From Ilex aquifolium (lineage: Eukaryota > Streptophyta > Magnoliopsida > Aquifoliales > Aquifoliaceae): DNA of 64,000 bases. This document shows, piece after piece, positions 49,201-61,640 of this stretch (the stretch's first letter is position 1; every line of letters starts with the position of its first letter). The notes under the pieces were generated by a model. That model made no database searches, was not told the origin of the DNA, and saw only the letters and a program-made list of their open reading frames with translations. Both the position numbers and the translations under genes were made by a program. The stretch covers positions 33,143,701 through 33,207,700 of the forward strand of contig OX637399.1 of the NCBI GenBank assembly GCA_951799425.1, read 5' to 3'.

Positions 49201-52200
49201 ACCTAGGGTTAGAATTACATCACACAACTCAAAAAGCATGTGATTGCTGAAATTTTTGAAATATCTCTCTATATTTTATTAAAAGTAACACTAACTACTT
49301 ATAGAGTTCTAAGCACTCCTAATCCCAACAGATTAGGATTTCAAAGTTTCTAGAACTCCAAAAACTTTAGGTCCCTAAAAATTAAAAAACTAAAATTAAC
49401 TAGAACTAGGACTTTAAATTCTAGAATATTCAACACTAAAATTTGATCCAAAAATATGACTCATTCCAAAAATTCTAGAAATTACAAAAACACCCTTAAC
49501 CCTAAAAATATAAAAAAGACACATAAATTACCAAATACTAGAAAACAAACTTAAGGTAATTAAAAATAGGACTCAAATAAAGCTATGCAAAGGTTCCATA
49601 TAAGTCTTTGTCTTCATGGCAAGCCAAATTTCACAATTCTTCATTTCTTTGAATTTGTCTCTTCTTGAGCATCTTATGGATTGCATCAAAGTGTGTACTT
49701 AATTTTCTTGATAAGACCAGTATGATGGGACCAAAACAGTTAACATTGCAACAGAGCAGAATATCAAGTTCAATAGAGAAGGAGGTACAAAATATTTAGA
49801 GGTAAAATAATTTCTTTGATTGTTGCACATCCATGTATTACTCTTGCAATAGGGTTGGTTAGACAGTGAGTCCAAAGAAGCAAACTTTGGGAACTTGAAC
49901 ACTACATTTTGAGATATTTAAAGAGTGCACCAGCTAAGGGTATTGTCCTAAACCTTCTGATAATTTGGAAGTAATTGGTCTTTCCAATGCAGATTAGGCA
50001 GGTGATCATCTAGATTCAAGGAATGTGCTAAGGTTTTGTACTTTATCAGTGGCAGCCTATTTAAATGGAAGACTAGGAAACAAAATGTGGTAGCTGAGAA
50101 CAGAGGCCGACTACAAAGCTATGGCTCACAGAGCAACAGGAGCTGGGGAGATTCTAGTAACAAGCCCAGGATGAAATGTTTACGTACAGCTCAAGCTCAG
50201 GTCGGTTAATGGCTTGTTCGAGTTCATTTACCTAAATACTGAACCGGCTTGACCCACATAATCAATCTCTTTCTATAATGAGCAAAGGTCCAGAAAAACC
50301 CAGCTTATCTCATCCAGGCTCATGAACAAGGTGTAATACTTGAAAAGAAATGTCTTCTCTTTTTAGACAGTTTTGTTGGCATTACTAGCTATTAAGAATG
50401 TTTTATTCAACATCTTTTATCTTTGGCAGTTCAAGTCGAATTTCTATCAATTTATCTCCACTTTTCACACATTGAATGCCAAACACTCAATGTGAACGAA
50501 ACTCCAGCACTCACGAGCTCAAGCCCAACCTCAAATTTAACTCAATTAAGCAAAAAAAAAAATCCGAACCGTCCAATGAAGAATAAGAGGAGAGCAAAGT
50601 GTCAATGGCGCACAAAGCGCATGCGGAACGGACACGGAAAAAAAAAGAAGTGTGGAGGAGAACCAGCCGAGCTCATTCCCTTCGCTTACGGGGCCCAAAG
50701 CAATGCAGTCTTTCCTGGCCAAATCGAGGATTTGGGGCTTCTTACTACGCAACTTTACTATCAAAATCCATTTTTTTTAGTAAGATATATGAATAGAAAG
50801 ATAGATCCATCTATCCTATCCGATTTGGATTTTGATATCTAAAAAAGAATCGATTTCATTCAACCTTTGATTCAAAGAACTGTGCTTAGCCCCCCCGGGC
50901 TCATGAAACGGCTCTGCTGCAATGGATGGCAGAGGGTCCGTAGTACCCGTCAGTCTAGCTGAGCCTGACATGATATCCTGAGCTCAACTCGAGCTCAAGC
51001 CAAGCTCAAGCCCAATTGAATTCCACCCAGCCATGTTTGATTGCGTCACTGCTAGGCCTAATCAACTCGTTTGAATTCCTATTCTCCAAGAGGGATTGAG
51101 CTGGCCAACCCTATCCTTCCCAGGGAAGGACTGCAGTTTGAATATGCCATGTTCTAGCATATCTTCCCTGATATACAAGTTAGCCCTTCCACAGTTAGAA
51201 CCTCCAAGGATTATATCACTCGAAAGGGGCTTGTCAACATGGTCAAATGAATTGCAGCTTTTTACAGGCAGATCTTTCATAATGCTAAGTTTTTATATGA
51301 TTTGGCTATCATTATCTCCCATATTTTTTTTTTCATCTCAACCAATGTACCTCTAGACATCTTTCTTAAGTCTGAGCATTTCCGAAGCAATGTGTTCCAA
51401 GTTATTATATTCAGTTGCAGTTATGGTTCCTTCCTTATCTATATTCTACGTTGGCTTATGCAGGTGATCACTTGACCGTTAAACGTGGGAAGTTTTTGGT
51501 GGAAATTGGATTCACAATATTGATGCCATCTCTATGCAATTATGGCCCCCTGGCTTAGGTTAATCCATTTAGAAGTAGTTCTAGATGTAGACAATATCTT
51601 CGGTCCTATTCTTCTTTGACATCTTCAGGGCGAGACGACAGCGGATGAGGTAAGAAGCAAGATTGTATTTCTACATTTTGCTTCCTTTTTTTAATTTGAT
51701 GTATACCTTGTCCTTTTCAAGTGCAACCTTTTTCTTCTCAAAAAACCAGTCCTTCATGCCAAGTTCGAATAAAAAGTCAAAAGGTAAAATCCTACAATTT
51801 CAGAGTAATGATAGAAAGCTTGATTCACAGAAATGTGACAAGTAGCAGCACATGAGTGCACAACTACCGTCCAGATTCACACTAAGAGAAGTTTCATAAC
51901 AAGTATTCTCTCTAGTAAGCCTGCTGAAATTGTTGACTCAAATAATTATGTAAAGTTGGGCATGAATTGCCTATATATCGACAACAGGCAGGAGAATGTT
52001 TAATACTCATATAAGAATATTTGGTAATTGTACTAAGATTAAATCCATAATACACTCCCATATGGGTTCATCAAACATTTTTCCTAACACCAACAAAGTA
52101 TACTTATTTTCGGGATTTTTTCTTTTCCTCTTTGGATACTACAAAATAACAAAAAGAAAACCTTCCTGCACCAAATGTACCAACTGGTATACAATTTATA

Positions 52201-55200
52201 AAGATTGTTTTTAAATGAAAATTATAAGCATTATAGAGTAATGAATGCATTCAACAATGTCAAAACTCAAAATAAAGATAATGTGGTACCTGAGCCTTTT
52301 GTATGCCATCAGCAGCTTCAATTGTAATTCTCCTATCCAAGCACACATCACTCCCTGATTCCAAACACTTACTGAAATATTGCAGCGCATGCTCAACTTC
52401 TCCCAGCATTAGATGACAACTACAAATTAGAAAATGAAAAAAACATTTTTAGAAATGTCGTCCCTCAAGATGGTGACAAAATCTAATGCAACCGTGCAGA
52501 AGTTGAATGAATATTAACATCAACTCACCACTCCGTGTGCTGGAAAAACAACCATGCACATTGGTCACATGATAGAAATGATGCATGGCATTTGATATGA
52601 ACATGACAAAAAGAAGAGAACACAATGATACTTCCAGTATCTGCACCATCTGAACCAACGTTACATGGATCAATATCGATTTAGCAAGTGGTATGGTAAT
52701 ACATCATGGTACTTGCTCCGTTATGTGCTCCGACTTAATTGATACATTATTTTGGTCTTTGTTCGTTTGTAACTCTTATTCATATGCTCTCACTCTAATA
52801 TGATGTTATTTATGATTATATATCCACATACACATTATCAAATAACATTTATTTTACACTTCTGATAAGCATTCAAAACAAATATAAAAATTCAAATGCA
52901 ACAAATGAACGTATATGTTCAGATCATCAAAATGAATAAATCAACTACCAGCCAGGGTTATAATTTGGGTATTACATGGACGGTGGTCGATTTGAGGTTA
53001 GGCTTATAATTTAGGGACGGGAAATTTAGCGATCTAGGTTGCGAACCCATCCCATTTTTTAATTGTGCGACTCTGGATCATGGGACCCATGGGCTACCTG
53101 TGATCCCAGTATCCCGGATCTGGATTGATCATGCTCTCAAAAAAGTTGATCCACAGACATTTCATCTCTACTCTCAATTCTTAAATCTGTAACTTGAGAG
53201 CCGAAGCGAGATACCCCTAAGCAAGGGGCATCCTTCATCTCCCGTCCATATCTAGAAAATTTCTCCATTAGCATGTTATAAGATGAGGCAAGTGGTCTGT
53301 TAATTCTTGTTCACTTTCAAGTCGTACCTTGTCAACCATATGATCTAGTACAAATGTGAACAGAACTATCTCCTACAAGCTTTCACTCCATGGAATTTTG
53401 GCCTTTGGGTGTTTTTCTACAACCTCCGATGCAAGATTAATGCAAGTGTGGACAAACGTGCTCTCTCTCCTTATTTTTGAAGGTTATGACTCTGACCTTT
53501 ATCAGCCCCAAAAATGGTTTGGGGACTTATTATGTCCAAGGTCTATTGCCAAAACATTGATGGAAAAAATTGGTTTTACGTCCATAGAAGGTATAAGAAC
53601 CTTGTATGGTTTTGATATGGCCGAAAGAGGAAGGGTGATGGCTGTCCAGCACACAAAAAGCTAAGAAGCACAGATACTTCTAAGAAGCTGACATGTAAGA
53701 GAGGGTAAACAATTTGGTCACTGGTATAAAACTGCAAAACATCAAAAAGAAGAAGAAGAAGAAGAAGCAATAGCTCGAGGCATCACACCTGGACTGTCAT
53801 AGGGATCACACCTACGGTTGACATGCATCACACAATCCGAAAAAGGCTTTAAAAGCCTTGAGATAATTCTGTAAAGCATGTTCTCCATCTGAGTAGAAAA
53901 AATAACTAGGTATATATGGAAGGAAGGGGGGAGGGGGCGATGTGAGGATTTCAACATTTTCAAGGAGTCACCCTACACCCAAAACCATGCAATAAACACA
54001 TGCAAGGAATTCAATATCGTTTCGAAATAGTTGAAAAATCCAAAACGTTTTTGTTTATATAGAAACCTAAACGAATCATTGATTGAATATCAAAACTCCT
54101 ATATTTCGAGGTGTTTCGACCATTGTTACGGAAACAAATTTCTAAATTTTCTCTTTGTTTCCATCTTGTTTCTGAAGTGTTTTCGGAACATTACCAAAAC
54201 GTTTCCGAAACAGTTGAAAAAGCCATTTTCCTTTTTAATAATAAGAAGGTAAGCTTCATAGCTCCAACCTAATAAAGGGGCTTTGATGCCCTTTGCATAG
54301 GTTGGGTATATGCAGCTATTACATCACTACAAGATCTGTTGTCATATGCCTCCACAGAGTTCCAAATAATTATGAGAAATGAGCCGAACCTGAACAGCCA
54401 TCCACTGAAAAAATATAGATAGGAATAATAATACCACAGAAACTAGAATAAAAAAATCCGATTATGTCGTTCTAGCTATATTTTAGCACTGTCTGGTTAA
54501 AAGAGGACTATTTACAGAAGATTAGAAAAGAAAACAGATATTTGTCCACAAGAAATATGAGAGAGCATTACCTGAAAAAAAGAAGGAAAAAAATAAAGAA
54601 TGAGAGAGCATAAATGAAGGCTTACTTAGCAGCTCTTATTTTGACTTTGAGAAAGCTAGGATCTAGAGCAGCAGCTATTGTACAGTCTCGTAGGGCTTCC
54701 CTCGTACGTGCTAGATACATCCGAGTAGCAGCACGATTGCTATAGCACAACACAAGAGGCTCAATGCAGCAGCCTGATTGCTTGGTATGTGGAATGACAT
54801 CAATGCCTTTTGTATAGAACTCCTCAGCCTTAAACAGATCCCCCTTCTTATAAGCTTGGTTGCCCCTGAATCAAAATCATTCACAATATGAATAACAAAT
54901 CTGTGATGCTAGAAGTGAAAGATACAATAGGAGAAGAATCTATCACATGAAAAATATGACTCCTTCAGAAGTAAAGCCTATTTACATGAAAAGTATTGGG
55001 AAAGGGCGTTATTAGGAGATAGATGACTATTAAGCAAGAATCACCTCACACGCCAATGCTCACATGCTTCCTTGATTGAAGCCTCACTGAGCCCCTGTTT
55101 GACATCTTCACCTGCTTTAAATATATGGTTCCCTTTGCTTTGGGAGTTCAAATTTTGAACCTGCAGTGAGTCAAGATGCAAAGAATTGCGAGCAAGGGGT

Positions 55201-58200
55201 GAAAATTGGACTGACGAAGATGCAAAGTCAACTTTTGGACTTGGGGAAGAACGATTTGAACCACAGCCAACTTTTAATTTATATTTCTTCCTGTACTGAC
55301 GTCTTATGGCTGATAAACCATCTTGTGCAGAGGATGAAGCAGAAAAGGAAGTTTTTTTTCCACCAGAACTTTCTATATTTGAAACAAAGCAAAATGGTGT
55401 CGTACAGTCACTTTTTTCTCTCTGTGTCTTTGAGCAAAAGTCAGCTTCTGCTGAGGCAACACCAGCAGGGCTATCAATGCTGTCCCTCTCAGTTGCAGAG
55501 TAAACTTGTTCAGCTTCAGCCCCACAAGCAAACGTTTCCACAGAACGGTCAGCCACAAAATAATTTTTACAATGGTCCCCAGAAGCCATATTATTTGGTT
55601 CACTATATTTCTTCTCACCTTCATTGATATCAGATTGTTCTCCTGCAGCCACCAAATCTGCATCTTTTGTTTCAGCAAAATCAGTCGAGTTGGCAGGAGA
55701 TGGTATATTGTTGGTATCTTCATAAGGAGAAAAATCCATAGGAGAACCACATCCAGGAGACTCAAGATTCTGCTGGGAAATGCCTTCTTTTGACAAATGA
55801 TCTTCGCCAGCCAACTGTTGAACATGCATAGATTGCTTCAACTTTCCCCTTGTCTTCTTCCATTTTTTGTGCCTGACTGATCTATTATTTGTACTGGACT
55901 CCAACTTTTTACTTAACCCAGGAAATAAACTCGCTGTAAAAGAACAAGACGAATTCAAATTTGGTTTACTGAAGTCTTTAAAGGATGCCCCTAATCCAAC
56001 TGGAGTGCTTGTAAAACAAAATTCATCCTTCACTTCATCTTCAGCCGCAGAAGGTGCTTCAGTAACACTACCATTTGGCCAGAAACCAACGCCCATCGAA
56101 GACAATGAAGATGATATGGGGCATTTATGCAATGAACTGTCATCATTTGGTTGAGGTCGAGGAAACAGGCCCCCATCCAAACTCTTATTGTCCAAATTTG
56201 TTGGGTGGTTCTCCTTTCCAGAGTTAATTGGTTCCCTGACAACTCCTACATCAAATCTGGTGTTTGTATTCCTCAGTTCAGCAGGCAATATGTTTTCCAC
56301 ACTTCCTCCAAACGAACCAGCACTTGTTTCATTATTTCCAGATGGAAATGTCTTCTTTATGCCGGTTTTCACATTAGCCCCTTCTGTCTTCTCAACAGCA
56401 ACACCCTTCCCAGGAACTTCTAAGGTTGCACCTTTGAGCTGATTCCAGGAGGTAATGCTTCCAAGCACAAACTTATTATCACTTTCAGCACATGTGCTAG
56501 TATTACAAGATCTGGTCTTGTCAGTACCATTCACCTTTTCAGAATCACTGATGTTCAATGTCTTAATCTCATCTGATAGTTTAAATACTGGGTGTTCGCC
56601 AATAGCACTGCCTAAACTATTAGTACTCCCCAATACAAAATTGTGCATAACATTAGCATCCGAACCTGCATATTCATTTTGCTTCTTCACAAAGCTAGTA
56701 CATTTTTCAGCATTTTCACTGTTCCATTTGTTCATACCATCACCGACCTCATTACTTCCATTGAAAGTGGAACTTTCCTTGCTGCCACTTGAAAATACAA
56801 AAACATCATCACCTGTAGCTTTCTGAAACTCTGTTTCAACGTCTCCTTTCATATTATTCCCCCAGAAAAAGTCCAATTTCCCAGCACTTCTACCGTATTC
56901 ACTATTTTCCAGATCTGCATTTGATGTGGAATCACTCTTCTTAGCACCAAACACAAAACCCATATTACCAAACTTCCTCCATTGTGCTTTATGTCTCAAA
57001 TTCCCATCCTCAGAAGAAACTGACTTCCCAACATTTTCGTCAGAACCTGTCCTTTCCAATTTACAATCTGACCTCAAATCACTCGAATTTGTGCCAAACA
57101 CAAAGCCTGCATACCCAACCTTCCCAAAATCTCCTCCTGTGTCTAATTTCATCTTCTCCCTCAGTTCAGGTACTGATTTTCCATTATTTTCAAGTGATTC
57201 GTTCTTTCCCAAATTCAAGTTTGCTGTGAAATTTCTGCAATTAGCATCAGACACAAAATCCACATTATATAGGGTCCTCACCCCTAATTTATTTTCCTCT
57301 TCCAATTTCCCTTTTTCATCACCGAATTTTCCTACATTTTCACAGGGGTGACTCGTTTCTGAATTTAAACTTGATGCCGCCATATTGGATTTGGAGCCAA
57401 ACGCAAATTCCACATTACTAAACTTCCTGAACTCATCAACACCCAAGTTCTTTTTGCCAGTGTCTTTATCCTCTGTATTCAACACTGACTTGCCAGCACC
57501 AAACAAAAAATCCACATTAACAAACTTCCCAAACCCATTCATAGACAATGTCCCCCCACTTCTGCATGAATTCCTGTTTTCCAGATTTGAAACTGCCCCT
57601 GAATTACTCTTATCAGCACCAAAGACAAAGCCTACATTTTCAGACTTCCCGAACACATCAGCACCCAATTTTCCTGCACCGCTTTCATTATCAGATTTTT
57701 CTATGCTGACATTAGACTCGCTCAACCCCAAATTTGAATTTGGAGCTGAATCGCTCTTACTGGCATCAAACACAGAACCCACACTATTATATTTCACAAA
57801 GTGATCAGGACCCGATTTTCCCATGCTTCCATCAGACTCTGTCTGCCCTGAATTCAAATTTGCAGCCAAATTATTCGTATTAACACCACACACAAAATTC
57901 CCATTATCCAAATTTGATTGTGTAGGTGAACTACTCCTATTAGCACCAAACGAAAAAATCCCATTTTCCAATTTCGAATCACATGTCAAACTACTCTTAC
58001 TAACACCAAACAAGAAACCTACATTATCAACCCTCCCAGACTCACCAGCACCCACTTGCCCTGAAATTCCACTAGCCTCTCGTTTGCCCAAATTCAAATT
58101 TGACCCAGAATGACTCCCATTACCACCAAACACATTACCCCCCAATTTTCCCACTTTTCCACTACACTCTTCTCTCCTTGAATTCGATTTCAACCCAATA

Positions 58201-58610
58201 TCACTTTTATAATCAAACTTCCCAAACGTCACATCACCAGCTATACCACCACCACGATTTGGAGTATTAGTACTTGTAGCATCATCAACTCGACTCGAAC
58301 TTTCTGACACCGACCGAAATGGATTTAAACCCGAACCATTTTGTGCTGATTTTGACTTACCTTGTTGAGAACTACCCTGTTGTTTCCTCAGCTTCACTAG
58401 CCTCGGCCTCGACCGACCCGATACATTCCTCACACTCGGCACGGAAAAAGAAGGAAAAGAACAATTTATTTCACCATTACAAGTGTTTGAATGACTTTGA
58501 AACTGGTTGGACTGATTGCTCGAGGCATTAGGTATAGGGTTTTGAATAGAGGAATGGGATTGTTGGGAAGAGGTGCTCGGAGAACTGAAATCTATGACCG
58601 CCGGAGACAT
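37272..58610 (-). CDS. TPR and C-terminal J-domain co-chaperone with long FG-like repeat N-terminus
   Basis: A predicted Hsp70 co-chaperone resembling the Arabidopsis TPR15/TPR16 (DnaJ plus TPR) proteins. Exons are 58610-55045, 54865-54626, 52419-52290, 47284-47132, 46989-46748, 46631-46562, 43570-43364, 41696-41458, 38497-38419, 38335-38195 and 37466-37272, giving 1753 residues with matching phases. Residues 1-1188 (one exon) are Ser/Asn/Gly-rich. They contain at least ten degenerate units ending in GFVFGA.KS-like motifs. The conserved segment before the TPRs (SASSSAQDG..., EACEHWRVRGNQAY) follows. TPR units lie at about 1190-1310 and 1470-1570. The J domain has HPD at 1639-1641, with the usual insertion VRSESGDDGQLWKEI. 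The last exon contains a duplicated SSDFYSSPFERS unit and stops after RRYWQES, shorter than the relatives I recall. The Ile- and Lys-rich J helix II precedes HPD as expected for Hsp70 stimulation. Start codon: first Met, MSPAVIDFSS. Confidence 0.92.
37561..37850. repeat. Cluster of nested foldbacks in the last intron of the TPR/J gene
   Basis: Three inverted arrangements overlap. GATTTGCATGTTCC pairs with GGAACATGCAAATC (about 37560-37602). TTCTAAATGGACTT pairs with AAGTCCATTTAGAA (about 37647-37720). A 50-60-bp arm ending in ACTTCTATAAGAG pairs with its inverse across 37720-37840. The word GTGTGATTCCCTGTCATAGG occurs twice directly and once inverted. The intron is 37467-38194. Confidence 0.8.
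40528..41190 (+). pseudogene. 5'-truncated LINE fragment (reverse-transcriptase zinc-binding domain)
   Basis: The frame at 40528-40854 contains a zf-RVT-like pattern ([23 protein letters not shown]) typical of the C-terminal part of plant L1-type reverse transcriptase. After a stop, degraded WVIW..ERN-like coding follows. The fragment ends with a TATTATTAATAATATATCG stretch and an A-rich tail at about 41179-41190, as at LINE 3' ends. It lies in the intron 38498-41457 of the TPR/J gene, on the opposite strand. Confidence 0.75.
43022..43189. repeat. MITE, family shared with 63830-63946
   Basis: The left end GAGCAATGCTATTGGGAC and the reverse complement of the right end GAGTAATACTATTTAGAC form terminal inverted repeats. 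TTTGCTGACCTAA and its inverse follow inside. It is about 168 bp, in a TPR/J intron. Confidence 0.6.
44690..45015. repeat. Two direct ~140-bp repeat units
   Basis: 44693-44840 and 44875-45015 share TTTAAGGTGT, CAAGATGATTT.AAAGCTGAATTG, GGTGAGA and GGCAGTGCATATTT-like blocks in the same order. They are non-coding, inside the TPR/J intron 43571-46561. The rest of that intron, to 46561, holds no feature I recognise. Confidence 0.55.
48690..50160 (+). pseudogene. Decayed Ty1/copia relic (reverse transcriptase and RNase H pieces)
   Basis: Recognisable pieces in several frames are a MEQPHGYVAQGKTYK-like segment near 48711, a LLLVYVDDIL-like segment (YVDD) near 48885, and RNase H pieces from about 49945 to 50130 (GLSNAD.AGDHLDSRN, AAYLNGRLGNK, EADYKAMAH). 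The two halves are split by about 900 bp of other sequence (about 49030-49900). Stops and frameshifts are numerous. It is located in the 5-kb intron 47285-52289 of the TPR/J gene. Confidence 0.7.
50640..50935 (+). other. Unidentified segment of different base composition, possibly organellar
   Basis: This piece stands out from its AT-rich surroundings (for example the GC-rich GCCCCCCCGGGCTCATGAAA near 50890). Its texture resembles organelle DNA, but I could not name a source gene. It lies in a TPR/J intron between a copia relic and ordinary intron sequence. Confidence 0.25.
52420..54625. other. Intron of the TPR/J gene without recognised features
   Basis: A 102-codon open frame at 53356-53664 has no family resemblance. 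Around 53775-53860 there are GCATCACACCT repeats, also seen near 49190-49225. (GAA)n is at 53747-53767. Confidence 0.4.
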
Positions 58611-59460
58611 TCTCAGGTTTTCCGGCGTTTTGGTTATGGAGAAGTAAGGGTTTCCTCCTCCTCTTCTTCTTCTTCACCTTTCTTTCATTTGCTTAGTTTC
58701 GAATTAAAAAGAGTTGACAGACACTCCTTTCTCTCTTATGATTAACCAAAACAACGGAAATAGGGCATTTTATTGGGCTAATTTTTATTTTTTTTGGTTG
58801 GTAAAAAAAAAATGGGAGAATGTCTAGAGATCACTCTGATAGACCATCACCGATGAAATTATGAGATTCCTAACCGTTCTCGTTATTCTTCTTCGAAACA
58901 AATCTAGCTAGGCTAGCATAGTAATCAATCACATGGCTCAAATATGAACTTTAAAACTCGAACTTCAACTTAAAAAGTTCGGTTGATATCCCACTGGACA
59001 ACCTCATTTGGTCCTATAGGGAGTTCAGACTAGTAACATGAGCTATTTTAAAAACATGTCTTTTGAGAAACAAGTAATCAAGTATGATTGCCCTTAAAAA
59101 GTGTGAAAAGTATTAAACTTAATATTTTTTACTGTTGATGACTAGACCACCCCTACAAATTTATTAGACTAAATACGAGTAATGCTAAACTCAATGAATG
59201 TTATTCCACTAAAAAAATCTTACATAATTTGCTAACCTTATAAATAATTAGTAATGTGCACGTGAACAAATTTAAATAGTAAATTTTTTTATGAAATCTA
59301 TAAAAAATATATATAGATATATAACTGAATAGATGTATAACGGAGTTATATTATACTCATCTCATTCAAATGAGACTTTTATCGTTGAATGTGTCAACTT
59401 GTCTAAATAGAAGCTCATTCGACAAAGAGATATTTTTAAGGAAATATGTGAACACATTAC
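58611..59460. other. Upstream region of the TPR/J gene
   Basis: Contains the probable leader and promoter for the minus-strand gene starting at 58610. There is a CT/GA-rich patch at 58650-58675. I see no clear TATA box and no further gene to 59460. Confidence 0.4.
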
Positions 59461-59463
59461 ATA

Positions 59464-60895
59464 CACTACAAGAAAAATGTTTTTTAGCGGCAAAAAAAAT
59501 AGTTGCTAAAAGTGAATAATTCGCCGCTAAAAATTTTTTGCAACAAAAAAACTTGGTCACCAATTTGTCGCGGCAGACTCGTCACTGAAAGTTTTTGACG
59601 ACCAACTAAAGTATCGTCGCTAAAGTAGATTATCAGTGACAAAAAATTTTGTCGCTTAAAAATTCATCCACTTGTCACAAAATAACCTTCGTCGCCGAAA
59701 GAAATTATATTATGGTCATATTTTTTCTCTTTGGTGATGACATAATATTTGTCGCTGAAAATCAAGGTACATTTTTTGCGACTAACATATTTTCGATGCT
59801 AAATAACAAATGAACAAATTTTATAAACGGGTAACATGATAATACTCGTTTAACCCGTTTAATTTTAAAAAAATTATATCAACAAATTTGAATACTACAT
59901 TTTTTTTACTGTCAGTTGGACTTGCTTAAAAAAAGAGGAATTTTTAGTCAAATCTCACATAAAAATTAAACTTTAAGGCTAAAAAAAAAGGCAAGAGGCC
60001 ACTGCCTTTTATAGGCAAGTCAGCCCTCCCCATCTCACCTCATTTGCCGATGTGGGACAAAAATAAAAGACATTGGTTTGCCTTTGTCTTTGAACTGCTC
60101 CCCATCTCCCTATCTCCCTTCCTTTTGTCTTTGAACTGCTATTTTATTTTTTATTTTTTTTGTATTGATTTCTTTACATCTTTTTTTTTGGCTAATTTAT
60201 TAAAATAATTATTAATTTATTATTATATTAATTTTATTTTAATGGGTAAACGTATGATAAACGGTTTGACATGTCTCATCCAAACACGACCCATTTATTA
60301 AACGTATCTGACCATTATATTAATCTTTTTTTGTTTATTTTGAAACAAATCAAAATAAATTCACTATAGTGCTTCAATCATTGAAGATCATTATACTTTT
60401 TGGCAATGAAACGTAATATTTGTCGTAGAATGTCTTTTTTTTGGGACAATTTTTCTTACACATCGCAAAAAGTCGTCGCAGTAAAACATTTTTCTTGTAG
60501 AGATATTCTGCAACCAAATATAAATTGTCGCCAAATAAAAAAAATTTTAACTTTTTTTTCTGTGACAAACTTGTATTGTCGCTAAGTATTATTATTTTTG
60601 TTTTCTTATTTTTCGTTATTTGACAAAAATTTTGCGACCGAAAAATTATTTTGGCGACAATTTTTTTTGTCGCCCATAAAATTAGCATTTAGTGCCAACA
60701 TTGGCGCCAATTTTTTTTTGAAGGGAATGTTTTTGCGAAGACTATTAGCAACAACTACAAAAAGTGGTCGCCAAAATATCATAAAATAGTTTACTGCAAC
60801 AAACATTTGAAATTGTCGCCGAAAATCACTTTTTTACAACAAATTTTATTGTTTATCGCCAAAACTCGTCGCTAAAAATCAAATTTGTTGTAGTG
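59464..60895. mobile_element. Non-autonomous CACTA (En/Spm) transposon
   Basis: The left terminus CACTACAAGAAAAATG is the classic plant CACTA end. The right terminus is the inverse of CACTACAACAAATTTG. The 3-bp duplication ATA is at 59461-59463 and 60896-60898. Both ends carry many short subterminal copies of TTTAGCGAC/GTCGCTAAA-type words (about 59480-59800 and 60420-60870), which are transposase-binding repeats in this superfamily. It is 1432 bp long with no transposase. An unrelated AT-rich middle (59880-60400) holds a USE/TATA motif pair. Confidence 0.85.
60007..60058 (-). promoter_or_regulatory. USE and TATA motif pair, plant snRNA-type promoter
   Basis: GTCCCACATCG on the minus strand (60058-60048) matches the plant snRNA upstream sequence element RTCCCACATCG. 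It is followed 34 bases later by TATAAAA (60013-60007). In plant snRNA genes this wider spacing is the Pol II type, while U6 has about ten bases less. No known U-snRNA body follows. Similar words occur in some miniature retrotransposons, so this may be a relic. Confidence 0.45.
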
Positions 60896-60898
60896 ATA

Positions 60899-61640
60899 GC
60901 ATCCTATTGTATACGAAACGATTTGTGGCAGTAGTGTTGGGTCATAAAAAGTTTATTTACTATAACAAATATTATTTGATAAGGTCTTTGTCGCCATAAA
61001 AAAAAAATCTCCAAAATAGTGACGGTGAATACTGTCGCCGCAAAAAAACTTATGTCAAAAGCCACTAATTCTTAGAGTGTGTGTTGATCAATCCACCTAT
61101 ATAAGACACTTGGGAATAACAACCATTCTTGTTTTCATGATTTGATTAATTTTGGCACATGTAATTTAAACAACTCTTGAACACATGAAAATCATTGTTA
61201 TGCGTGTATTTAAGCTTATTAAAACTGTTTTTTTTTAGAATAAGTTCATCAAAAGTTACTCGTTTTATAATTCTATTGACAAAAACTAAGAAAAAACTAA
61301 TCGTATTGCACCATGAAATTGAGTATCATTTTCAACCATATTAATCCAGTGGCTTCCCTTTCTAATGTTTACAAAGCACTCTTTAATAAACATAGAAACT
61401 GAAGAATCTAATTGAAAACTTTGTAAGTCAATTTCTTTAACCAATGTCTTGCTCATATCTTTCATGGTCTGGAGTTATCTTTAGTTGCTTCAACTTATCT
61501 CACATCACACCATATAAAAGTTTATTTAATTAGTTTGCTTTTATAAGTAGTATAGAGTAATAATTTATTAGACATGTTTGAACTATAATATTTTTTTTTC
61601 TTCATAAAATAAAGCTTCAAGCATCATAGAATTATCTAGC
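60899..61640. other. Spacer with further CACTA-like subterminal words
   Basis: GTCGCC-type repeats continue to about 61065, beyond the CACTA end. They finish near a GCCACTAATTCTTAGAGTG segment that looks like another element's terminus. From there to 61640 nothing is recognised. Confidence 0.4.

Noticed and set aside
53356..53664. A 102-codon plus-strand open frame
   Set aside because: No recognisable family, no codon or splice context, and it lies in an intron.
56926..58113. Plus-strand open frames of 96-141 codons opposite the TPR/J first exon
   Set aside because: Antisense shadows of a strongly supported 3.6-kb coding exon.
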